NCBI RefSeq assembly: GCF_000003605.2
Contig: NW_003110477.1
Coordinates: 80,959-111,932 of the forward strand
Length of the DNA: 30,974 nt
From: Saccoglossus kowalevskii
Taxonomy: Eukaryota > Hemichordata > Enteropneusta > Harrimaniidae
Direction of reading: 5' to 3'
Below, piece after piece: positions 1 to 10,400 of the stretch. The number at the start of each line of letters is the position of its first letter. Positions within the stretch are counted from its first letter, which is position 1. Below the pieces are notes generated by a model. That model was given only the letters and a program-made list of their open reading frames with translations. It ran no database searches and had not been told where the DNA came from. Position numbers and translations under genes: made by a program.

Positions 1-132
1 TTATAAATGTAACTCAAAACGATTATACAATAAAGGGGAATGGAGCAGACACAAACAGATCTGACGCACTAGATGGAATTAATTCACCACCAAATAAGTA
101 CTTTTATTTTGTTGAAAAAAATATTAACTTAC

Positions 133-375
133 TGACATCTTTTGTAGAGAACCATGGTGATATTGCCTCTGCAAGAATAACAGCAAAAGTACATTATTTA
201 AATATTAAAATGAAAGCCATGTGTTTGAAAAAAGCGTCGAGTAGGACTATTACAGCCCCGTCATTATTTATATTCGGTAAATATTTTATTGTAAACAAAC
301 CCTGTTAGGTCGAGGCAGTGTTGATCCTGTTGCTAATACAATAAGGGCAGTTGAGATATATACAGCAAGTAACAT
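133..375 (-). CDS. Defensin-VWD family copy C, 5' coding exons 1-2 (partial; runs off the left edge)
   Basis: Exon 1 (301-375) opens with ATG directly after an acceptor-like TATTTTAG and encodes 25 residues. They start MLLAVYIS, have a hydrophobic core and end in GSTLPRP, so this is a signal peptide almost identical to that of copy B. The donor is AGG/GTTTGT. Exon 2 ends at 133 with donor GTAAGT. Relative to copies A and B, exon 2 lacks one base at its 5' end, so the usual acceptor (start at 168) would shift the frame. An AG two bases further on starts the exon at 166 and restores the phase, removing one codon. With that start, the exon reads AISPWFSTKDV and leaves one base, as in the other copies. 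The rest of the gene lies beyond base 1. The family role (secreted defensin-VWD protein) is inferred from copy B. Confidence 0.6.
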
Positions 376-1016
376 CTAAAATACAATCAACAACAATGTC
401 ATTTCGAGACTAGATTTGGAATCCGTTGTTACAAAACACATAATAAATTACGCATAAAGACACCAAATATTGAGGTGATAATGTAATAGTCTAAAGTGAC
501 AATAGGCACGAGCTGTGTAATATTGCAGGATATAGCTCATACTAAATTAAAAGTTCAATATCTGAACAATAATGAGCGACCGGCCAAACCAAAATGGACG
601 AAAACTCATTTTGTGCGACATGTGCGAGGTGCGAAGAGTGCATATAAGGAACATAAATTGTGCTTGAGAACATTATGGGTTGGCAGAGAGTTCATTACTG
701 TTATTATTTTGTAGCGTTACCAATACCAGTGGATTTGCTGCCATTATAAATCGGAATATTTGGAATCTACAGTGTGCGGAACAGTTTCACAGTTACTGGC
801 TCTTGAATCTGAATAACATAATATGTTTTTCTGGAAATTGTGTGCACAATTTCATATGGCAAACCATGAAAGAAACTAGTTTTCATCTATCAAATATTTT
901 TGTAATAATATTAATCAGCTCGAAATATATGTTGTGTATATTAAATTTTGTGAAGCTAATTATAAAATAAAATACACATAAAAGTACATGGAATTACTAC
1001 ATCAATCATATCATAC

Positions 1017-1141
1017 CTTATAACTGTAGAATAGAACAGGTTAGATAGTAAACTGGTGTGGTGTTGATTGAGTGTCCCAATACAGTCAAATGATGATGGA
1101 AGTAAAAGCAAAACTAGTCTTAATACATAACGTAGCATATG
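1017..1141 (-). promoter_or_regulatory. Probable 5' untranslated exon/promoter-proximal block of copy C
   Basis: Read on the minus strand, this block ends in AAG/GTATGA, a good splice donor, and lies about 640 bases upstream of the copy C start codon. About 74 bases of it (1068-1141) align closely with 16467-16541 upstream of copy B. No ATG is seen in its 3' part. In both copies the start codon sits immediately after an acceptor-like TATTxTAG, which fits a non-coding first exon spliced to the signal-peptide exon. The transcription start is not visible. The intron between (376-1016) has only homology to the corresponding copy B intron. Confidence 0.5.
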
Positions 1142-2596
1142 TCGATGACTTGTCAATCACTGGTGACTATGTAAATGATACACTGTAAAACGATGAATAC
1201 GATAACTTGTAAAGGGTTTAAACCTGTTCTGTCAAAACAATGTTTGCAACGTGCTTGTAATGAAAAAATATAGCTTTTGTTGGTACACAGATGCTAAACA
1301 GACGTTCTGATACATTGTACTGTCAATTGAAACTAAGGTCACGAAAGGGTTTGTTAGATTATTGACCATGATCGCAACTACATGAACTGAGAGCAAATCA
1401 CAAATTTTAGTTCATACTGCCCGGAGTGTACTGCTCTTAAAAACAAATGAAGAATGAAGGACTACTTGTTAATGCAATTGATAGCCTGAAACTAAGATAT
1501 AAAATAAGTGTTGGCATAATATGCCTAGTATAAAGCATAATATAAAATAAGTAATTGCAGGTAAGAGTATTTTGTTTAAACCAATGTGTATGGAGAGACT
1601 GAGAATAGAAAACTGTATGCAAAGAGATTGGTTGGGGCAAATAAATCCGAATCATCAGAAATAAAACTCCACGAATTTATCAATCTATAATATAAGTGGA
1701 GGGACTATAACTAATGTTGTCACAGTGTCATATTACAAGTTACATTACAAATATTTAAATAGTGTAGCCGGTATCAGGGATGATATAAGTAGGATGTGTG
1801 TGATTTCGAGTATATTGTGTACATTTATTCATAACACCAATGCTGGAGAATTCCATGTGCTCGTGAAATAAAAATGTCAAACTACCTAACAAACTTGTTT
1901 ATAAGCACATTGGTAATTTACTGAGCGAGGCAAGCTTCAAACAGCCTAACATCTACGGATAATATGAAATGTGATTACGTCACGTTTTGTTTATATACTG
2001 GCGGTTAAACAATAAAGTTCCCACGGTATCTTCGTTGGTCTTAGTACATCACCATAATTTTTGATTTTGATAGATTAGATGTCATCCTCATTAAAATATT
2101 AGTTGTCAAACTACAGTATGCTTGCTCGATCTACCCTGTAGGCAGTGGCCGTTCACTATTTTGGGGTAGAGTGACTTGTCACTTTAATAAACTTCCTAAA
2201 GCAAGTTTGACACTTGCACTAGTCTGTGGCACGCATTGGCACTAGCCGTAAACTGGCGTGAAGTGTACATAAACCCGTCGCGACTGCGTGCCATATTGGG
2301 ACGAGAATTTTGAAATTTTAAAAATTGTGGTAACCACAACACCAATCAACACCACAAGAGGCGAATGGGCCAGCACAATATGCTTTAATCGAATTGATTG
2401 AATACATAAAATACTCAAAAAAACGTATCGAGAAATGCAGTGAGTTCTGTTCTGACTTAAAAGTGTTGACATGGTCGCTAAGGCGTCTGCGCATGTCCAC
2501 GGACATCGACAACAAAACAACGGTTCATGTAACAAAGCTAATTTATAAATTCGTAACGCATCTTAAAACGACCGGGCGGCGTTCTACCTTAAACTA
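1142..2596. other. Unassigned intergenic DNA upstream of copy C
   Basis: The first 120 bases or so still resemble the flank of copy B around 16540-16650. After that I see no domain, splice-linked coding exon, RNA gene or clear repeat. Open frames near 2242-2597 overlap on both strands without recognisable protein. They may include the 5' region of the LINE that follows, but no ORF1-type motif is visible. Confidence 0.4.
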
Positions 2597-3443
2597 ATGG
2601 CTTACGTAACCTTTGTTTTGCTATCTATACTGATGGCGAATCTGACTGTAACTTCTTTCAACATACGTTGTGGAATGGATGCACTTAAACGGTATGAACT
2701 TTTTATATATTTAAATATTGATTCGTCTGATGTTTTTTTACAAGAAACGCATACAACTCCTAATGATGAACCATAGTGGCGAATTATTTGGCGAGGTTTC
2801 GCTAAAGTTTCACATCTTGACTCGAATTTTGGAGGAGTTGCGATTTTATTCAATAAGCGTAGTAATGTTGATATTCTACAAACAAATGATATTGTGCCAG
2901 GCAGAGTGCTACACGTTCGAGCAAAATTCGGTGACTACATTTATAACCTCATCAATGTATATGCGGCAGTTAACCCAATGGAACACAGAGAAAACTTCAC
3001 ACAAATTAAGGTATTTCTCAGTAGAATCCATGATGACAATCCTGTAATCTTAGGCGGCTACTTTAACTGCACTACCAATTCCGCCCACGATAGACTTAAC
3101 GCAACTGAACTCGATCGCGCTAGTGCTGAACTTTTATTATCCATTATGAAACGACATAAACTCATAGATGCGTGGCGTCTTTTTCGATGGGGACAGGGTC
3201 AATTATACTTGGTCAAGAAACAACAGTGCAGGACGACTAGATCGTGTCTACATCCCTAAAAATCTGGCCACTCGGGTCCAACTTGTAAAAATCGGCACAG
3301 GTGTTAACTCCGACCACTCACCAGTGACGTTGAAACTGTCGCGTGCGTCAATAAATACTCGCAGTCCCATCTGGTGCCTGAATACTCAACAATTGGAAGA
3401 CGAACAATATCGGGAGTTAATAGCAGTTATATGGAAACAATGA
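2597..3443 (+). pseudogene. LINE endonuclease domain remnant
   Basis: The frame starting at 2597 reads TSFNIRCGMDALKR, then DVFLQETHTT (the catalytic glutamate motif), then GGVAILFNK, NVYAAVNP and ILGGYFNCT. The last should be GDFN, so the catalytic aspartate is replaced by tyrosine. A TAG stop interrupts near 2774. A frameshift near 3178 moves the remainder into the frame that reads YTWSRNNSAGRLDRVYI and ends with the conserved NSDHSPVTL. This is the exonuclease-endonuclease-phosphatase fold that nicks target DNA in LINE retrotransposition. It is inactive here. Confidence 0.85.
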
Positions 3444-3489
3444 CAACAAGAGCAATGTAAATACGATTCGTTACAGACTTGGTGGGACA

Positions 3490-4874
3490 TTGGTGAAGAT
3501 GAAAATCATTTTTTTTTCACAACAATACAGTAATTTCAGAAACTCAACACTTAAAGGAACTAAACATATTCTAGAAAACGAACTGTGTAATCTCGAGAAC
3601 AGCCGATCCACTGAAGCAAATGTAGAAACTCGCATCAAGGAAAAAAAGGAACTGTTAGAGAAACTGATTAAAACACGGGAGCAGGGCGCCATCGTGAGAT
3701 CGAGATTAAAACAACTCAATGGAAGCGATGTAGCAACGTCCTTTTTTTTCGAACTCGAACGTCATAAAGGGAGGAAAAAACTGAGTGTTAACTGGTCAAC
3801 TTACGGAAAACCCAACTGAAATTAGAAAAAAATAGTTAAAGATTTCTATTCACACCTGTATACGCCAGACTCAGTTTCTATAGAAGCGCAAACTAAACTT
3901 TTAGATGACTTACCTCAACTTAGTAATTTGAGTAGAGACAACATTGATATGGAAATACAATTTCATGAACTCACCATAGCTGTTAATAAATTGAATAGTA
4001 ATGCGTCGCCTGGTATTGATGGGCTACCGGGTGAGTTCTACAACACTTTCTGACCGTTAATCGGACGTGATTATTTTAAAGTATTTTTCTGCCTCTATTA
4101 ATGCAGGCAATTTACCACTATCTTGTCGCCGAGCTGTCTTGTCACTATTGCCTAAGAAGAGTAGTACAAACTTGATAAAAAACTGGAGACCAGTCTCATT
4201 TTTATGCAGTGACTACAAAATTCTTACTAAAGCTTTGTCTATGCGGCTGCGTGGTGTTCTTGGGAAAGTAATTCACAAAGATCTAAGTTATTCAATACCA
4301 GGTCGGAATATTTCTGATAACATTAATTTAATACGCGACGCAATTAGTTATGCCAATCAACAAAATATTCCACTCGCGATTCTTTCACTTGATCAGGAGA
4401 AAGCGTTCGGTCGCGTGCATCATAGTTCTTTACTGAATACGTTCGGATTTGGCGACTATTTTATTAAGTGCGTTAATGGCATTGTATACAAACACGCGAA
4501 GTTTAGTGAAAGTTAACGACGCCCTCACTTCGCCTCTTGAGTTCTATCGTGGTATACATTAGGGCTGTTCCCTGTCCGGACAACTTTACTCACTGTGTAT
4601 CGAACCGTTACTCAATACAATTCGTGATAAGAATGGAACACGTTGTCTTGAACTGCCAGGTCCTAGACAAATGAAATCACATTTATCCGTCTATGCAGAT
4701 GATGTTGATGTTTTTATTACGTGTGATAAGGATTTTGAAAGTTTGCTGCACTGGCTGAATACTTATGAACACGCTTTAAATGCTAGAATAAATATGCAGA
4801 AATCGGAAGGTCTCTGGACTGGTAGTTGGAAGTGGCGCAATGATCGACCGTTTGACATGCATTGGAATAAATAA
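3490..4874 (+). pseudogene. LINE linker and reverse transcriptase domain remnant
   Basis: A lysine/glutamate-rich, probably helical linker (3490-3819) precedes the RT. From about 3895 the RT motifs run SNASPGIDGLPGEFY, NWRPVSFLCSDYKIL, SIPGRNISDNINLIRD, then motif A SLDQEKAFGRV (normally FDRV), motif B RGIH-stop-GCSLSG (the usual Gln codon is TAG), and motif C YADDVDVFI, still intact. Stops occur near 4051, 4514 and 4560, and several frames are used. The enzyme would copy LINE RNA into DNA, but it is broken here. Confidence 0.88.
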
Positions 4875-6190
4875 GGGCTAAAGTTTGCGGTACGTATATC
4901 GGAAATTCTGCTGATTTTAACTATAATAACTGGAAAGATACTGTTAACGCCATTGTCTCTAAACTTGACCACTGGCATCAGTTTGCTCGAGCTTTATCGT
5001 ATCGTGGGCGGGTTCCGATTATTAATCAACTATGTGCGTCAAAACTATGGCATCGACTTATTAGTATGTCGCCCTCTATCGACGTACTTGACATGCTGCA
5101 GATTAAATTTAATGATTTCTTGTGGCAATGACGGCATTGGGTCCCACGAGACGTCATATACCAACCTGTTAAAGACGGGAAACAGGGTCTCGTGCACCTA
5201 GTATCGCGTGTTACTGCCTTTGGGCTACAGTTTCTCCAGCGTTACCTGTACTCTGAACTTGAACATCCAAGTTTTTGTTTTGCAGGCTTTAATCTCAAAC
5301 AAATCGGGAATTTGAATTACACTAAACAATTTTTTGCCATTAATTTCCTTGATATTCCTGTTAATACCTACTTGCCAGTCTTTTACCGTGACTTGTTTAA
5401 TGCATGTAAGTCTGTGTATTTCAACCGCCATTCAAAACCTACAGATATTCATGAGTACTTCACCGAGCCATGTTTAATAACCCGTTCGTTTCACACCCTG
5501 TTACTGAGCTCCCCTCTGACTTGGACTGCTTCTCGGAAGCAGGGTTAACTACAATTGTGGATTTGATTGATCAAACTCACCGCCGTTGAAAATTGAAATT
5601 GCGCCCTCAGTGGCTATTTACTCCCGTCGGGTTTTGACATAAAAGTTAAATCTGATTCATAAAGGTATTTTACAAAGTTTTGAAGCTATGGCTCATTTGG
5701 AGTATTTCCGTGAGAAACCGAACCAGCAAAACCGCTTAAAGCAGTTAAACGTCATTTCACTTTACTCTGTAAAACAGAGGTAGAGAATGACGAATCAACT
5801 TGTCTTTACAAATTTGAGAAAGGCGCTATATATCAGTTTTGATTAAGACAATAGCTTTGAATAATGCGAGGTTGGACACAGTATGGAGAGATTATTCAGA
5901 TATACCCGCTGACATCAAACCAAATTTTAATTGTATTTACGATCCTCCCATTTACAAAAAAGAAGATGACATTCAATGGCGCCTACTTAAAGGGGCGATT
6001 TCTACAGGTCAGTTCATTCATGCAGCAGGGTACACCAGTAATGACAGTAATGAATGTCCTTTCTGTCGATAAATTCCAGACGATCTTACGCACTTCTTTC
6101 TTGAATGTCCGCGTCTTGACTCGGTTTTAAAGATTGTGATTGATCTTTCTAAACGCTTGACTGAGAGTGATAGTATTCCTGTATAGTGGT
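4875..6190 (+). pseudogene. LINE ORF2 C-terminal region with zinc-knuckle remnant
   Basis: Successive short frames read LDHWHQFARALSYRGRVPII, then QIKFNDFLW with a stop, then a segment from 5192 to 5548 rich in aromatic residues. From 5839 the frame ends with ECPFCR, a stop, then DDLTHFFLECPRLDS. This C-x2-C...H...C pattern is that of the zinc-binding C-terminus of L1/Tx1-like reverse transcriptases. Stops and frameshifts break it throughout. From 6190 to 6590 there are AT-rich remnants and the presumed 3' UTR. Confidence 0.75.
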
Positions 6191-6590
6191 TTATTTTGGG
6201 ACCACTCCCTGAAAAGGGTTATAAACTACTTCAGCAGTTAATTATTTTTATTATTTATTAATTTATTAATTATTTTTTTAAAATTGTTATCTACACACCA
6301 CATTTTAATAGTTTTAATAGCCTTGCTCGTGCCGAACTATCTGACATTTTTCGTAGTAGGATTAAAAAATGTATTTTAATTTATTTTTTAAATAAATTGA
6401 ATCTATTTCAGAAATGTTGGTGCCATAACGAAGTTTTATGTAAAGTAATGACACTGAGTTACAGTATTTAATATAAAGAGCTGGTCGCTACTTCTTAGTA
6501 ATAAAAAGTGTAGAGTAATATTTCATATGTAAAATGTCTACAAGGTGCATTAAAGTTTATGTTAAAAATAAAATCTTTTTCTTCTTCTTC

Positions 6591-7306
6591 TTGTATGCAA
6601 ATTGTGGGAAATATTGCCAATAGATTGAACACGGGGAACGAGATACTTGAATAAAATGATCATTGAAGTAATGTTACGTATTCAGTAGGGTACGTATTAG
6701 ACATATATATGGAAGCTTCTTGTTTGACAAAACAACGTAAACAAATATCTCGTTATAAGTTGTTTTTAAAGAAATGATAAAATCCCATATAACTCTGCAA
6801 CTGTTATGGTCACAAGTTTTGTGTTGTGTGCATTGTATTCTTGCACGTGTTACAAATTACTATTGACATCGCTGTGTTATAATTAATACAGATGTACTGT
6901 TTTCCAATAGTGATACGCAGACACTTTTAAGTGCCGATACATATTAATCATATCGGGTCATAGTTCACTTTATGATTATTAGGGTTCCGAATGCATTGTT
7001 ATTTTAATCATCCGATCTCTCCCTGTCATTTTCTGACATTTTTGATTAAAACAATGGTGGTGAGTTTGGAGTTTTTTTTCCTATTTTTTTTAAAAAAGAA
7101 AATAAACCATTGTGGTAAACGATGAAGGTGTCAGTGTTCGGATGGATTCTAGTAGATGGTGTCAGAGTTCTAAAAACAGCATACATAACAATGTGTGCAT
7201 TGAGACTTTGAGCCATATAACTAAAAGTAGTTTTGGTTCGGCATGTTTTGGCATGAGATATTAAATACGAATAAATAAAATACATAGCATCTTAATTTTC
7301 TCAAAC
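6591..7306. other. Unassigned spacer between the LINE and copy B 3' end
   Basis: No domain, RNA gene or repeat family was recognised. A minus-strand open frame at 7046-7285 has no recognisable motif and is probably chance. Confidence 0.4.
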
Positions 7307-7312
7307 TTTATT
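7307..7312 (-). terminator. Candidate polyadenylation signal AATAAA for copy B
   Basis: The minus strand reads AATAAA 137 bases after the predicted TAA stop of copy B (7449-7451). That gives a short 3' UTR of ordinary length. There is no competing downstream exon. Confidence 0.55.
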
Positions 7313-7448
7313 TTTTATACCACCCCGTATTGAATCACCCGAAAACTAAATACAGCGTTGGTTTTTTGCTGAGCACTGCATACTTTAGCGTCTACATCAT
7401 GCAAGTTCCGTCGTATTCTTCTTCTGAGAGCGTCTCATCAGACCATGC

Positions 7449-7455
7449 TTAGCAG
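7449..7455 (-). CDS. Copy B exon 7: last codons and stop
   Basis: After the acceptor CCTATTTGCAG, the first C completes AGC (Ser), followed by TGC (Cys) and TAA. The protein thus ends PGSC, supplying the final cysteine that VWD domains usually have at this place. Copy A ends the same way (PGSC, then TGA) after an intron of nearly equal size (113 versus 118 bases), which strongly supports this tiny coding tail. Confidence 0.65.
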
Positions 7456-10400
7456 CTGCAAATAGGATAATCCAGAAAAATATTTTATTAATTTGAGTAA
7501 TTTTACAATTTTGAATCATTCCTGAACAGTATGTTCAGAAGTCTAAACTAAAAAATCAGGTTTACATAATTACCTGCCAGGAACGAGCCAGCTTTCTCCA
7601 AATTTGTTTACGTCATTAGTTAATTTCAGTGTTCCATCTGACACTCTCATTAGCATATCATTATCTGGATTGCCATCGGCGTTGCCCATTAATCCACAAA
7701 CTTTACCAAACATAGGTGCTTCAAGGGTTGGTGCCACGCGTCCTTTGCCATTCCACATTAAAGAGAATTTGGAGTCCATGGTAATTTTCACATATTCTGT
7801 ATACTTGTGAACTTTTAAATGGCCATTTCTCCAGGGAAATGGTTCGGTTATATTTCGGTTGTTCAACTGTCAATAACAAAAATCGCTATGTAATACAGGC
7901 ATGATAGTAAACTAAATATAGAAGGGAAAACCACTGTATAGTTAAACACAGGAAGACGCGTGCTGTTTTTCGTATAACAGCCACACTTATGACTATTATT
8001 CTATATTGATCTTGTCAATTACACTGTTCTATGCATGTAACAGCTGATATTCGCCCATTTGTCATTAAAACTTGCCAAATATACCCCAAAGCAGGTACTG
8101 ACTTGTAATACTGTATTGATGGTTTGAATACAGCTTTGTTAATTTTTTAAATATTTAAGGTAAACTTCTATTCACTTTTAAAGGACAATTAACAAAGCTT
8201 TAGGTTTCGAAGTGACAGACAATGAATAGAATAATGGTTATGGTTGCTACCGATGTGTAAATGAAAACAAAGAACTTCGTTGATTGGCAGAAATAAACAC
8301 AGCAGCTAAGTCAATAGGGGTATTATTACAAACAGTGTTATTAGTCTAGATAACACAAAAGACCCGAGGTGTGTTGTGAAGGCATAGGCCGAAACAAGAC
8401 TGCAGTATACCGTGGTGTTGCCAACTTACTAACATAAATCCTCATCAACAATTATTTGAATGTATTCTATTAAATGTGCATGTTACAATGAACAAACTTG
8501 TAAAACTACAAAAAATAACGCCCGGTTGTTGTCGGAATCTGATTTATAAGTAAAAGTAAATATGACAGAAAACTGTTGAATGAAATATAATCAGGGGATG
8601 ACAGATTGCCTGTTTATAAAATCTTTTGAAATTAGTTGAAAGGTGAAAGTTAGTTTGTTGAATTACATATCAAACCTTGTAATACAATGTACAGCATAGG
8701 GATTAATAACTAGAAAATAATATTTATGTAAATTTAACCAGCTGCTCGTTATTAAAACACATTCCAGTCATTTATTATTACAATGCCATACATGGTCTGT
8801 TTAGATTGTTTCAAATTTAGAAGAATATGAGAAGAATAATCAATACCCATAATTTCTAGCTTGTGTGAATGTAATATGTATTGATGTATGAATTTCATTA
8901 GAATTTAGGCATAGTACTCGGTTCGACATGGGGTTGCCACGAGGCGGCATGATCGGAAGACTAATTTGGTGCATATATATTTTGTATAATGTACAATTCA
9001 AAAGAAAAACAATGTAGAAAAAATATCGATGACAAAACAATCCAAAGAATTAACTTTAATTAGCAGAATTACGTATTGAAATTAGTTATTTAGTAATTGC
9101 AGTGGCAAATTATGTCCAACACAGCAGTTACATCATGTGCCGTATAATAATTCAAATGGGGGACATACATGGTGCAAATGAATTATATGATAGTATGTTT
9201 CAACCTACGCAATATCGTCAACTTATCCTTAGGAGAGAGATGAGCTTTAACTCATTGCAAGTTTAGATATAAATTACTATCATTGTCTATGAGTTTATTT
9301 TATAAGTTGACGGTATATGAAACACAGATACTTCTAGCCAGTGATAACGTTGATAAAATATACATATACATAGCAGCCAATGAGAAAATATTATTTCATG
9401 ACCAAGGCCTGTTATCTTTGGTTTGACAATATACAATTAACTTTACAATTCATTTTACTTACATACACATCCCTACCAAGGTTTGTTGTGACGGAATTTC
9501 CATCTGCATATACTGTCACTTCAGAAACACCAGTTTTGTTGGCGATTTCAACATAGCGATGTCTAACAGCAACGACAAATGTAGGCACATGAATGCACTC
9601 TTGAAATAACACATAAGAACAGCCATCATGTCCATCGAACTTGAATTTTTTTCCATCGAGTGTCTGGAATTGAGGATCGCCTAATTCTGCACTCCGGGAG
9701 TCTAAGGACAAATAACAAAATTAGTAGTTACGCATGCACCTTTATTACAAGCCCATAGTGTGTGTGTGGTCAGCTGGCAGCCTGATTTAAATGCTTACAC
9801 AAAAATATTATTGGCCAAAGGAAAACTAAATTCTTGGATATAAGAGAGTGTATTATTAAACATGTATGGTACAAGTACAAACTTTAAAACTTACCTTGTT
9901 TTATAGTATTTCGATATCCTGTAGATAGTATAAACAATTTCACAAATATGTTTAATATTTGGTTCACACATGCATTTTTCAGACTAAACAACTAAGATGT
10001 TTACAGGTTGTAGTGCGAGAAGGAATTCACTAAGTTAAAATAATGTTACGAACCATGTATCAATAAATACAACGTGGTCTATTGCTACTCTATATCAATG
10101 TCACGTCAGTCAATAAGGCAGTTACAATAGAATTACTATATTAATCGCATAGCATGAAATAATTACGCGTCAAAATACATATATAAACAATGTCTGGCAA
10201 TCCCTGAATTGCTAAAACAAAATATTGAACACTTTCACATAATAAAGGCTGATCATTGCGAATATTCACATTGTAAATGTTTGATATCATAATGCATTAA
10301 AGTGTTAAAAAAATAACCAGTTTGAAGATGTCTGTTTAGACAAACAGGGCATCTATATCACTAGAATATTCTATTTTGCTTTCATGCATCTAATATATAA

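Larger units (their letters stand above)
2597..6590 (+). mobile_element. Degenerate non-LTR retrotransposon (LINE, L1/Tx1-like)
   Basis: This plus-strand fossil keeps the order AP-like endonuclease, reverse transcriptase and C-terminal CCHC-like knuckle, as expected for ORF2 of an L1-clade LINE. The reading frame is broken by several stops and frameshifts, so it cannot encode a working enzyme. The wording of the RT region (SDYKILTKALSMRLR, DNINLIRD, SLDQEKAF) is typical of the Tx1 branch, from family knowledge. The 3' end is placed near an A-rich stretch followed by a short CTT repeat at about 6567-6590. No ORF1 was recognised, so the true 5' end may lie upstream. It sits between copies B and C of the defensin-VWD family. 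Confidence 0.85.

Noticed and set aside
2242-2597. Overlapping open frames on both strands just before the LINE, as a possible ORF1
   Set aside because: No coiled coil, zinc knuckle or RNA-binding motif is visible, and both strands are equally open.
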